This document shows positions 15,326-23,306 of a DNA stretch of 33,064 nucleotides, one piece after another. Position 1 is the stretch's first letter, and every line of letters begins with the position of its first letter. The notes below the pieces were generated by a model. That model saw nothing but the letters and a program-made list of their open reading frames with translations, had not been told where the DNA came from and made no database searches. The stretch comes from Methylobacter sp. (GTDB taxonomy: Bacteria; Pseudomonadota; Gammaproteobacteria; Methylococcales; Methylomonadaceae): NCBI GenBank assembly GCA_023229605.1, contig JALNYY010000032.1, positions 1 through 33,064 of the forward strand, in the 5' to 3' direction. The position numbers were made by a program, and so were the translations under genes.

Positions 15326-15796
15326 ATGAACCCAACTCTCCTCGATTTAAAAGATATACACGAACCCGAAGCCATAGGCTGGTGGCCTCCGGCTATCGGC
15401 TGGTGGATCTTGGCGGTGGCCATCCCGTTGCTGATTATTTGCCTGATCTGGCTTTATAAAAGGCTGACCCGCAAAACCGCGCTTAAAACCGCCGGCAAAA
15501 TACTGGCAGAGATCAAACAGGATGCAAGCCGGGACAACTTGCAGAAATTATGCGACCTTTCGGTGCTGGTCAGGCGGGTCGCCATCAGTGTGTCGCCGAG
15601 GGCAAAGACCGCCGGTTTAACGGGGCGGCAATGGCTGGAGTTTCTCGACAGTTCGGTAAAAGGTATGCCGTTCAGTGAAGGCGTCGGTCAACTTCTGGCT
15701 GATGCGCCCTATCGAAAAACGCCGCCTACAGAACCGGAAATTTCCCAATTAATCGATTTATGCGAAGACTGGCTTAAAGCCCAGGTAAAAACATGA
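15326..15796 (+). CDS. DUF4381 membrane protein of the Bat operon
   Basis: 156 residues. The N-terminal LLDLKDIHEPEAIGWWPPAI motif followed by a single membrane helix (WWILAVAIPLLIICLIWLYK, about 26-45) and a soluble domain with TGRQWLEFLD is characteristic of DUF4381. The ATG follows the DUF58 stop with no gap, and its own stop overlaps the batA start. Probably an inner-membrane scaffold component of the Bat complex (inference from context). Confidence 0.92.
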   Translation: MNPTLLDLKDIHEPEAIGWWPPAIGWWILAVAIPLLIICLIWLYKRLTRKTALKTAGKILAEIKQDASRDNLQKLCDLSVLVRRVAISVSPRAKTAGLTGRQWLEFLDSSVKGMPFSEGVGQLLADAPYRKTPPTEPEISQLIDLCEDWLKAQVKT

Positions 15797-16773
15797 TTCA
15801 CTTTGAATGGCCCTGGCTTCTGGCCGCTTTGCCCTTGCCTTTGCTGATCCGCTGGTTGATTCCCGCCAACATGCCCGCGGAGCAGGCGGCATTAAAAGTC
15901 CCGTTTCTGGATGATTTTTCCGATGCTGAAACCGGAGCGCTTTCCCAACCCCGGCAATGGCCGTTATTGCTGGCGGCCATTGCCTGGTTGTTATTGGTCA
16001 TCGCCTGCACCAGGCCTCAATGGCTGGGCGAGCCTATTGAGCAGGCGGTCAGCGGCCGGGATTTAATGCTGGCGGTGGATTTGTCCGGCAGCATGGAGGA
16101 ACAGGATTTTGTTATCAACAAGCGGTCTGTTGACCGGTTGACAGCGGCTAAAATGGTTGCCGGCGATTTTATCAACCGGCGCGTCGGGGACAGAGTGGGC
16201 TTGATCCTGTTCGGCACCCAGGCCTATTTGCAGACGCCGTTAACCTTTGACCGTAAAACGGTGATGACCTTATTGAATGAGGCCGTCATCGGCCTTGCCG
16301 GAGACAATACCGCGATAGGCGATGCCATTGGTCTGGCGGTCAAGCGTCTTAAAAACGAGCAAGCCAACAGCCGGGTGTTGGTGTTGATGACTGACGGCGC
16401 CAATACCGCAGGTGAAGTTTCGCCGCTAAAGGCCGCCGAATTGGCCGCCGCCAATCATCTGAAAATTTATACTATCGGGATCGGCGCGGATGAAATGATC
16501 GTGCGCAGTTTTTTTGGCAACCGCAAGATAAACCCCTCCGTCGACCTGGATGAAAAAACCCTGATAAAAATTGCCGAGAGTACCGGCGGGCAATATTACC
16601 GGGCCAGAAATACCGAGGAGCTGAATAATATCTACATGAGGCTGGATGAGCTGGAGCCGGTCGAAAAAGGCAAGCAATATTTCAGGCCGCGCAGCGAGCT
16701 GTATTACTGGCCGTTGTCACTGGCATTGGCTCTGGCGGCGGTTATTGCTTTGTCCAGGGTGCGCTTGCGATGA
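15793..16773 (+). CDS. batA: BatA-type VWA membrane protein
   Basis: 326 residues. Two N-terminal membrane segments (about 8-23 and 57-72), a von Willebrand A domain with an intact metal site D96-L-S98-G-S100 and a conserved TDGANTAGEVSP loop, and a C-terminal membrane helix (about 304-322). This is the standard BatA architecture. Start and stop overlap both neighbours by 4 bp. The Bat proteins were named for Bacteroides aerotolerance; a role in envelope stress or protein assembly is assumed but not proven in proteobacteria. Confidence 0.94.
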   Translation: MIHFEWPWLLAALPLPLLIRWLIPANMPAEQAALKVPFLDDFSDAETGALSQPRQWPLLLAAIAWLLLVIACTRPQWLGEPIEQAVSGRDLMLAVDLSGSMEEQDFVINKRSVDRLTAAKMVAGDFINRRVGDRVGLILFGTQAYLQTPLTFDRKTVMTLLNEAVIGLAGDNTAIGDAIGLAVKRLKNEQANSRVLVLMTDGANTAGEVSPLKAAELAAANHLKIYTIGIGADEMIVRSFFGNRKINPSVDLDEKTLIKIAESTGGQYYRARNTEELNNIYMRLDELEPVEKGKQYFRPRSELYYWPLSLALALAAVIALSRVRLR

Positions 16774-18581
16774 ACCCGGCCGACTTTCATTTTATCAGGC
16801 CGTACTGGTTGCTGGCGCTTATGCCGCAACTGGCGATACTGGTTTTAATGCTCAGGAACAAGCTGAGCCAAGGCAACTGGTCGACGGTATGCGATGCCGC
16901 ACTGCTGCCGTATCTGCTGCAGGAAAAGGCGGTCAACCGAAGCCGCTGGCCGCTGACGGCGGGGGCCGTCGCCGCCTTGCTGGCGATTATTGCGCTGGCG
17001 GGGCCGACTTGGGAACGGCTGCCTTCACCGGTATTCAGAAATGATTCAGCCCTGGTTATTGCGCTGGATTTGTCCCGGTCTATGGATGCCGGCGATATTA
17101 AACCCAGCCGTTTGATTATGGCGCGTTATAAAATTGCCGATATTCTAAAGCAGCGTAAAGACGGCCAGACCGCATTGCTGGTTTATGCCGGCGACGCATT
17201 TACCGTAACGCCGCTGACCGACGATACCGAGACTATAGACAGCCAGTTGTCGGCATTAAACACCGATATTATGCCCAGCCAAGGCAGCAACACGGTGTTG
17301 GCGCTGGAAAAAGCCGTGGAACTGCTCAAGCAGGCAGGCCTGCAAAAAGGCCAAATCCTGCTGGTCACCGATGGCGTTGATGTGGATAAAACTTTGGCCG
17401 CAGTAAAGTCGCTGGATAAGTACTCACTATCGATATTGGGTGTCGGAACAGATGAGGGTGCGCCGATAGCGCTGCCCGAGGGTGGATTTTTGAAAGATGA
17501 GCAGGGCAATATTGTGGTGCCTAAATTAAATTCTCGTGAGTTGGCAAAGCTGGCGCAGGCAGGCAACGGCATTTATCAAACCATAACTGCAAATGACTCG
17601 GACATTCACACCCTGTTGGCAACCCTGGATAAACCGGTAAAGCAGCAGGGCAAGGAAAACGACAACTTATTGTTGGATCAATGGGCTGACAAAGGCCCGT
17701 GGCTGTTATTGCTGGTGTTGCCCTTGGCCGCGCTGACGTTCAGAAAAGGCCTGTTGTGTTTTGCTTTATTGCTGATCTTGCCGCTGCCTAAAAACAGCTA
17801 TGCCTTGGGCTGGCAGGATTTATGGCAGAATAAGGATCAACAGGCGCTACAGGCTTATAAAAAGGGGGATTATGCCAAGGCCGCGGAACAATTTGAAAAT
17901 CCGGATTGGAAGGCGGCGGCGGATTACAAGGCGGGCGAATATGGCAAGGCGCTGGACAACCTGAAAAGCAGCAAGTCAGCCGGCAGCGCTTACAATCAGG
18001 GTAATGCGCTGGCGCAAACCGGGAAGTTGGAAGAGGCTATAAAGGCTTACGAAAAAGCCTTGTCTGTTAATCCTAACGATAGCGATGCCAAATATAACAA
18101 GGATATCGTGGAAAAAGCAGTGGAAAAACAAGAGCAGAAGAAACAGAATCAGCAAAAAAAGGACGATAAGCAGCAATCCAAAGGCGATTCCAAACAAGAC
18201 AAGGGGGGCGATTCATCGGAAAAATCCGGCGAACAAAAGTTGGATCAAAATAAAAACGAGGAAAAGCCCGAGCAAAAACCGGAGCAAAAGCAATCGGACA
18301 AGCAACAGTCGGAAGAAAGCAAACAGCAGCAAGATAAAGCCGAGGAAAAAAAGCAGGAAGCCGAAAAAAACCGGCAGGCCGGGCAGGATAAAGATGAAAC
18401 CCAGGAACAGGCTAAAGAACAAGAGCCGGCCGATGTTCAGCCATCGAAAGAACAACAGCAAGCCAATGAGCAATGGCTCAAGAGAATCCCCGATGATCCG
18501 GCAGGTTTGTTAAGACGTAAATTCAAATATCAATACGGGCAGCGCGGCCGTCAAGCGAACGGTGATGCTGGCGGGTGGTAG
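16770..18581 (+). CDS. batB: Fused BatB/BatC: VWA domain plus TPR protein with charged tail
   Basis: 603 residues. Two N-terminal membrane helices; a VWA domain with metal site D100-L-S102-R-S104; two membrane stretches around 305-335 (PWLLLLVLPLAALTF and LLCFALLLILPLP); TPR repeats about 340-435 (QALQAYKKGDYAKAAEQFE and GSAYNQGNALAQTGKLEEAI, KAYEKALSVNPND); then about 120 residues almost wholly of K, Q, E, D and S; and a short conserved end (QWLKRIPDDPAGLLRRKFKY). In Bacteroides BatB and BatC are separate; the fusion is common in gammaproteobacteria. The low-complexity tail is a likely disordered periplasmic spacer. Overlaps batA by 4 bp. Confidence 0.93.
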   Translation: MNPADFHFIRPYWLLALMPQLAILVLMLRNKLSQGNWSTVCDAALLPYLLQEKAVNRSRWPLTAGAVAALLAIIALAGPTWERLPSPVFRNDSALVIALDLSRSMDAGDIKPSRLIMARYKIADILKQRKDGQTALLVYAGDAFTVTPLTDDTETIDSQLSALNTDIMPSQGSNTVLALEKAVELLKQAGLQKGQILLVTDGVDVDKTLAAVKSLDKYSLSILGVGTDEGAPIALPEGGFLKDEQGNIVVPKLNSRELAKLAQAGNGIYQTITANDSDIHTLLATLDKPVKQQGKENDNLLLDQWADKGPWLLLLVLPLAALTFRKGLLCFALLLILPLPKNSYALGWQDLWQNKDQQALQAYKKGDYAKAAEQFENPDWKAAADYKAGEYGKALDNLKSSKSAGSAYNQGNALAQTGKLEEAIKAYEKALSVNPNDSDAKYNKDIVEKAVEKQEQKKQNQQKKDDKQQSKGDSKQDKGGDSSEKSGEQKLDQNKNEEKPEQKPEQKQSDKQQSEESKQQQDKAEEKKQEAEKNRQAGQDKDETQEQAKEQEPADVQPSKEQQQANEQWLKRIPDDPAGLLRRKFKYQYGQRGRQANGDAGGW

Positions 18582-18672
18582 GACTTGGTTTTTACTGATT
18601 TTTTTGTTTTAAAGAACAAAACGCTTGATTTCATTTTTATGAGATTTGCGTAATGCCGGCTGATTAATCCAA

Positions 18673-20361
18673 ATGACGAACATGAACGCTATAAAAAAAT
18701 TATTCTTTCTTCTGTTACTGTTGAATTTTGCGCCTAACTATGCAGGCGCTGCACAGATTGATGTGTCGTTTGACCGCAATCCGGTTAGCCTGAGTGAACC
18801 TTTTCAGATCATTTTTACCGCTAATGACACGCCGGATAATGACCCGGATTTTGGCCCGCTGGAACAGGATTTTGAGATACTCGGACAAAACCAGAGCAGC
18901 AATTCGTCGTGGATTAACGGGCAGTCCAGCAAAACTATACAGTGGACGCTTAACGTGATGGCCAAACATCCCGGGAACCTGGTTGTTCCGGCGGTGAAGT
19001 TTGGCGACGATGTCAGCCAACCGGCAAATATCCTGGTCACTCAGGCCACGGCCAATAAAGCCGTCGATACCAATGATGATTTGTTTCTGGAGGTTGAGGC
19101 GTCCCCTCAAAGCCCTTATGTGCAATCCCAGGTTCTGTATACCGCGCGGCTGTATAGAAGAGTCGAAATCGCTCAGGCCAGCCTGAATGAACCGGAACTG
19201 GGTGATGCAGTGATTGAAAAACTGGGTGATGACAGTAATTATAATACCCAGATCGATGGAGTGAACTACTTGGTTACCGAGCGGAAATATGCGATTTTTC
19301 CGCAAAAAAGCGGTTCTGTGACCATCAAGCCTCTGGTATTAACCGCGGAGGTCGTGGCGAATAGCCGGCCGAATTTTAACGGTTTTTTTAATTCTCAAAC
19401 GACCAGGACTAAAAAGATATTATCCAGAGCGGTTACGCTGGACGTGAAGCCCGCTCCTGCTGCATTTACCGGGCGGCATTGGCTTTCAGCGGAACAACTG
19501 GTTTTAAAGGAAGAGTGGTCGGGCGACAACCAGCAAATGAGAGTCGGCGAGCCATTGACCAGAACCCTGACGCTGTTGGCAAAAGGCGCAACGGTAGGCC
19601 AGCTGCCGGAGATCAATGCCGGCAAAATTGACGACCGGCTGAAAACCTATCCTGATCAGCCGGTACTACAGGAACAGAAAAAACCGGAAGGCCTGATCGC
19701 GTTCAGAGAAGAAAAAATAGCCATAATTCCGTCAAAAGCGGGCTATTACAAATTGCCGGCGATAGAAATTCCCTGGTTTAACACCCAAAGCCAGAAAATG
19801 GAAGTCGCTAAAATTCCTGAAACCACCATTACGGCACTTGAGGCGGCAGGTACACAACCGGTTCCGGTTGAACCGGCGGCTCCGGCCGTGGTGCAGCCGC
19901 AAAAAATCGAAACAACGCCGATTATCCAGCCGCAACAACAAAATGTCTGGTTGTGGATAGCGGTATTCCTGGCGGCAGGCTGGTTGGCGACATTGGCCTA
20001 TTTCCTGATTAAGCGCCCGGCTAAAAAAACGGTTGCGGAAAAAAATGAGCCGGAAATACGTTTGGAAAATAGCGTCAAAAGCCTGAAAAAAGCCTGCGCC
20101 GAAAATAATGCCGCAGCCGCCAAGGATGCTTTGCTGGCATGGGGTCGGCAAAAGTTTGACGCAGCAAGCCTGGGCGCCATCTCAGAGCTAAGTGATGCAA
20201 GGTTAAGGGACGAAATCCTGCATTTGAACCAGGTTTTGTATGGCAAGGCGGCGGAGCAATGGCAAGGCAAAAAGCTGTTTCAGGCGTTTGTCGAAAATAA
20301 AGCCAGGGAAAAAATAACGGCTACGAAAGATGACAAATTGGAGCCGCTTTATCGGTTGTGA
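18673..20361 (+). CDS. batD: BatD-family exported membrane-anchored protein
   Basis: 562 residues. Signal peptide (KKLFFLLLLLNFAPNYAGAA), then the BatD pattern QIDVSFDRNPVSLSEPFQII followed by several Ig-like beta domains, a Pro-rich linker (about 393-420), a membrane helix (WLWIAVFLAAGWLATLAYFL, about 423-442) and a cytosolic helical tail. Two possible starts, ATG at 18673 and 18682, both give a signal peptide and neither has a strong ribosome site. It closes the MoxR-Bat operon after a 91-bp gap that includes a weak T-rich hairpin (about 18599-18621). As a large periplasmic domain it probably contacts BatA and BatB/C or an envelope client. Confidence 0.92.
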   Translation: MTNMNAIKKLFFLLLLLNFAPNYAGAAQIDVSFDRNPVSLSEPFQIIFTANDTPDNDPDFGPLEQDFEILGQNQSSNSSWINGQSSKTIQWTLNVMAKHPGNLVVPAVKFGDDVSQPANILVTQATANKAVDTNDDLFLEVEASPQSPYVQSQVLYTARLYRRVEIAQASLNEPELGDAVIEKLGDDSNYNTQIDGVNYLVTERKYAIFPQKSGSVTIKPLVLTAEVVANSRPNFNGFFNSQTTRTKKILSRAVTLDVKPAPAAFTGRHWLSAEQLVLKEEWSGDNQQMRVGEPLTRTLTLLAKGATVGQLPEINAGKIDDRLKTYPDQPVLQEQKKPEGLIAFREEKIAIIPSKAGYYKLPAIEIPWFNTQSQKMEVAKIPETTITALEAAGTQPVPVEPAAPAVVQPQKIETTPIIQPQQQNVWLWIAVFLAAGWLATLAYFLIKRPAKKTVAEKNEPEIRLENSVKSLKKACAENNAAAAKDALLAWGRQKFDAASLGAISELSDARLRDEILHLNQVLYGKAAEQWQGKKLFQAFVENKAREKITATKDDKLEPLYRL

Positions 20362-20396
20362 TTGGTATAACTCTGAACTTGATTTGACAGCGTTTC

Positions 20397-21045
20397 GCTG
20401 GTTCCCAAGCTCCTGCTTGGGAACCCAGTCATGGAAGCTCCAGCTTCCCGACTACTCTCACCACACCGGAGCACAACCATGCCCAGAAGCCGTTACCGCG
20501 TCCAATCCGACCCATGTCCGCACTTCCTGACCGCAACAGTAAACCACTGGCTACCGTTGTTTACCCGCCCGGAAACAGTGGACATTATTCTGAATTCTTG
20601 GCGTTTTTTACAGCGCGATACAAATTTTCAACTCTACGGCTACGTCATCCTTGAAAACCATCTGCATCTTATTGCTGCTTCGGATAATTTGAGCCATGAC
20701 ATGCAGCGCTTTAAATCCTACACGGCTAAGCAAATCATCGCGTATCTGGAGCTGTTGGCATTTTTTAAACGCGCCCATAAGCAGGAAACCACTTATCAGG
20801 TTTGGGAGGAAGGCAATCATCCGCAAATCATCGAATCCGAAGCGGTGATGCGGCAGAAGCTGGATTACATTCATTACAATCCGGTCAAGCGCGGCTATGT
20901 AGATCAGCCGGAACATTGGCGCTATTCCAGTGCGCGTAATTATGCAGGACAGGAGGGATTGATTGAAGTGATTAGAGCGTGGTGAATTGCGCGGGAAGCT
21001 GGAGCTTCCGACACTGGGTTCCCAAGCTGGAGCTTGGGAACCAGC
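20397..21045 (+). mobile_element. RAYT unit: REP-associated transposase between ~54-bp inverted palindromic ends
   Basis: The left end (20397-20450) and the reverse complement of the right end (20992-21045) are nearly identical, differing at only a few central positions. Each end is built from two palindromes: GGTTCCCAAGC-N4-GCTTGGGAACC (20400-20425; right copy 21017-21042) and GGAAGCTCCAGCTTCC (20433-20448; right copy 20994-21009, spacer GG). The order is mirrored. The unit encloses one complete transposase gene and lies between batD and an AT-rich accessory gene. I see no target-site duplication. Confidence 0.8.
20479..20985 (+). CDS. rayT: REP-associated tyrosine transposase (RAYT, Y1/HUH family)
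   Basis: 168 residues from ATG 20479 (MPRSRYRVQ). A start further upstream would read through the left palindrome and is rejected. The HUH metal motif H61-L-H63 (ENHLHLI), the catalytic tyrosine in FKSYTAKQI (Y81) and the C-terminal signature LDYIHYNPVKRGYV followed by WRYSSARNY are those of TnpA-REP proteins. These single-strand nucleases cut and join REP hairpins and are usually domesticated single-copy genes. Key catalytic residues are intact and the gene lies between its presumed substrate hairpins. Confidence 0.94.
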   Translation: MPRSRYRVQSDPCPHFLTATVNHWLPLFTRPETVDIILNSWRFLQRDTNFQLYGYVILENHLHLIAASDNLSHDMQRFKSYTAKQIIAYLELLAFFKRAHKQETTYQVWEEGNHPQIIESEAVMRQKLDYIHYNPVKRGYVDQPEHWRYSSARNYAGQEGLIEVIRAW

Positions 21046-21085
21046 GCAAAAATAAACAATATGAAAAATTACTATCTATGGTACA

Positions 21086-21115
21086 AAAGGACAGTACCAC
21101 TTACCCCTGTCCTTT
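21086..21115. repeat. 9-bp hairpin upstream of the HNH-like gene
   Basis: AAAGGACAG (21086-21094) pairs perfectly with CTGTCCTTT (21107-21115) around a 12-nt loop. It sits between the RAYT unit and the next gene. It could be part of a promoter or leader, or a fossil repeat. No T-run follows. Confidence 0.5.
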
Positions 21116-21215
21116 CGATTGTTGCGAATCGTTCTTGGCAACAGCAAAACAGAAGTGGGTTTTCACGCGCAAATTGCATGTTATGCAGATAATTACTAAT
21201 TAGAGGTTCTTACTT

Positions 21216-21920
21216 ATGCAATGCCGACTTTGCCTGGAAGATCGTAAGTTGAGCGATTCACACATAATCCCAGAGTTCTTATATAAAGACCTCTACAAAA
21301 ATCACAGAATGATGGAGATTAATGGACGCAAAAAGAAGGGATGGAAAACCCTTCAAAAAGGAGTTCGTGAAAAATTGCTGTGCGCAGATTGCGAGAGTCT
21401 ACTAAACCTAGAATACGAGATACCATTTCAAATGCAGTGGCTCACGCCAGAAAGCATCACACAATACACCACACATACAGCCGTCTACGACTACCCAACA
21501 TTCAAGCTTTTTCATTTGAGCATTCTTTTCCGTGCTTCTGTAAGCTCTCTTCCTGCCTTTCAAGAAGTAAATCTTGGAGTGGTACATGAAGAGCGCATTC
21601 GCAAGATGATCCTTTCCAAAGATCCTGGCCTGAATTGGGAATACCCAATTCAGGCCCTTGCAGTGATAAATGGATATGGCAAAGTGGAAAAACGCGTAAT
21701 TACATCCCCTATTTCTCGCCGGTTCCAGAATCATATTGCCTATGGGCAAATATACGGCGGGGCAATGTGGTGGATTATGGTCTCTTCCCATCGCAATGAT
21801 CGATTTTGTAAAGAAGGTCTACAACCGTCAGGACAAATAACGATGATGGCAATACCATGGAATGAAATTGGGGTGATGCAAGATGCAAGCAAAATGGTCA
21901 AACGTGCACCGCTAAAATAA
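21216..21920 (+). CDS. HNH-like Cys/His zinc-finger protein, function unknown
   Basis: 234 residues. The N-terminus MQCRLCLEDRKLSDSHIIPE gives C3-x2-C6 and an S-H-I-I-P element (H16), and a second pair C56-x2-C59 (LLCADCE) follows at the spacing of a treble-clef HNH endonuclease core. The rest (about 65-234) has no motif I recognise. Base composition is visibly more AT-rich than in neighbouring core genes and common Ile/Lys codons are A/T-ending, which suggests acquisition. It sits just after a RAYT unit. A nuclease acting in defence or in DNA processing is possible but unproven: the histidine and asparagine of a full HNH motif are not all evident. Confidence 0.75.
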   Translation: MQCRLCLEDRKLSDSHIIPEFLYKDLYKNHRMMEINGRKKKGWKTLQKGVREKLLCADCESLLNLEYEIPFQMQWLTPESITQYTTHTAVYDYPTFKLFHLSILFRASVSSLPAFQEVNLGVVHEERIRKMILSKDPGLNWEYPIQALAVINGYGKVEKRVITSPISRRFQNHIAYGQIYGGAMWWIMVSSHRNDRFCKEGLQPSGQITMMAIPWNEIGVMQDASKMVKRAPLK

Positions 21921-21928
21921 CGCGGTAA

Positions 21929-22018
21929 GGCGCAATCTGTAGGGCGTCAATAGCGTAGCGTATTGCGCCGCTGGCTAGATCGCGATAAAGCCGCTAGGGC
22001 AACCCAAGGGATTGCCCC
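21929..22018. repeat. Two adjacent extragenic palindromes
   Basis: GGCGCAAT (21929-21936) pairs with ATTGCGCC (21962-21969), enclosing the loop core ATAGCGTAGCGT shared with the palindromes at 5691 and 23270. A second stem, GGGCAA (21997-22002) with TTGCCC (22012-22017), lies directly before the nudE stop. Both can act as end structures for the two convergent genes. Confidence 0.6.
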
Positions 22019-22567
22019 CTACATCGCCTTGAAATATTCCAGCGCCATAAACAACGCGGCAATCGAACGGGCTTCGGTGCATTCTCCTGTAGCCAGCAAT
22101 TCATTGATATTGCGTAATTTCCACGGAACAACTTCCAATTCTTCCGGTTCGTCGCCGTCCAGTTTTTCGGCATATAAATCCTGGGCGAGGACAATTTCGG
22201 TCATGTGTTCGAGATAGGACGGCGCGATCGAAAAAGAGCTTAAGTGATGCAGGCTTTTGGCGCCAAAGCCGACTTCTTCTTTAAGTTCCCGGTTTGCGGC
22301 ATCCAGAAAGGACTCCCCGGCATCGGTCCTGCCTTTGGGCAGGCCCAGTTCATAGCGATGCACACCGGCGGAATATTCCCTGATCAACAACACCGTTTCA
22401 GCGTCCAGCATAGGCACGATCAGCACGGCGCCGCCCGATTGACTGCGGGCCAGGCGTTCGTAGTTTCGCAGTTCGCCATTGGTAAATTCAATATCCAGCG
22501 ATTCGATGCGGAATAATCGGCTGGTAGCGATAGTTGTTTTGTTAAGGATGGTCGGTTTTTCAGCCAT
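22019..22567 (-). CDS. nudE: Nudix hydrolase NudE (ADP compounds hydrolase)
   Basis: 182 residues. The Nudix box G-x5-E-x7-REL-x-EE-x-G is complete (GRTDAGESFLDAANRELKEE followed by VGF). Outside the box the similarity to E. coli NudE is continuous (KPTILN, SRLF, RYELGLPKG, APSYLEHM, AQDLYAEKLDGDEPE). The enzyme hydrolyses ADP-ribose, Ap3A and NADH to nucleoside monophosphates, with Mg2+. It is divergent to yrfG with a 42-bp gap, the same pairing as in E. coli, which supports both assignments. Cytosolic, housekeeping. Confidence 0.95.
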   Translation of the reverse strand: MAEKPTILNKTTIATSRLFRIESLDIEFTNGELRNYERLARSQSGGAVLIVPMLDAETVLLIREYSAGVHRYELGLPKGRTDAGESFLDAANRELKEEVGFGAKSLHHLSSFSIAPSYLEHMTEIVLAQDLYAEKLDGDEPEELEVVPWKLRNINELLATGECTEARSIAALFMALEYFKAM

Positions 22568-22609
22568 TGTGTTATTTTATTAATTATTTTTTTGCAAATA
22601 TAACGCACT

Positions 22610-23269
22610 ATGATGATTGATTGGAACAAGATTGACACTGTTTTGCTGGATATGGACGGCACACTGCTGGATTTGAATTTCGATAATCATTTCTGGAAGG
22701 AGTTTGTGCCGCTTAAATTTGCCGAAAAACAGGGCTTGTCGATAGCGGATGCAAAGCAACAACTGCAGCCGCGCTTTAAAAGCATGGAGGGCAAACTGGA
22801 GTGGTATTGTCTGGATTACTGGAGCGATGTCCTAGAGCTGGACATTGCCGGACTGAAAGCGGAAATTTCCGGGTTGATTGCGGTATTGCCGCATGTCACG
22901 GAGTTTTTGGAAAAAGCCCATCAGTCGCCCAAAAAGGTGTATTTGGTGACCAATGCGCATCGCGGCAGCCTGGGCCTTAAGATGGAAAAAACCTGTTTGC
23001 AGGCATTCTTCGACGGTATCATCAGTTCCCATGATTTGGGATTTCCGAAGGAGCACGCCGAGTTTTGGCGCTTGCTGCAACAGCGGATACCGTTTGAAAA
23101 ACAAAGCGCATTGTTGATCGATGACAGCCTGGCGGTACTGAATTCCGCCAGGCAGTTCGGTATTGCCCATTTGATTTCGGTCAGCAGGCCTGACACCAAA
23201 CTGCCTAAAAAAGAAATAACCGCTTACCCTGCTATTGAGGATTTTCGGGAATTGATGGTCGGGCTGTAG
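22610..23269 (+). CDS. yrfG: HAD-family GMP/IMP nucleotidase YrfG
   Basis: 219 residues. HAD motif I DMDGTLLD (D14, D16), FDNHFWKEFVP typical of YrfG, motif II VTNAH, and motif IV LIDDSLAVLNSA. E. coli YrfG dephosphorylates GMP and IMP. Two adjacent ATG codons (22610, 22613) are possible starts. It lies back to back with nudE, as in E. coli. Confidence 0.93.
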   Translation: MMIDWNKIDTVLLDMDGTLLDLNFDNHFWKEFVPLKFAEKQGLSIADAKQQLQPRFKSMEGKLEWYCLDYWSDVLELDIAGLKAEISGLIAVLPHVTEFLEKAHQSPKKVYLVTNAHRGSLGLKMEKTCLQAFFDGIISSHDLGFPKEHAEFWRLLQQRIPFEKQSALLIDDSLAVLNSARQFGIAHLISVSRPDTKLPKKEITAYPAIEDFRELMVGL

Positions 23270-23295
23270 GTTGGGTCAGCGTAGCGTAACCCAAC
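23270..23295. repeat. Palindrome with GCGTAGCG loop between convergent genes
   Basis: GTTGGGT (23270-23276) and ACCCAAC (23289-23295) form a perfect 7-bp stem around CAGCGTAGCGTA. It lies between the convergent ends of yrfG and rhlB, where it could serve as a bidirectional 3' end. Same loop core as the palindromes at 5691 and 21929. Confidence 0.6.
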
Positions 23296-23306
23296 GGTCC
23301 GGATTT

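Noticed and set aside
20431..20478. Upstream start extending the RAYT protein by 16 residues
   Set aside because: The extension runs through the left hairpin GGAAGCTCCAGCTTCC; the family start MPRSRYR is at 20479.
20979..21203. 74-codon frame after the RAYT gene
   Set aside because: It translates the right palindromes of the RAYT unit (GSWSFRHWVPKLELGN) and has no independent support.
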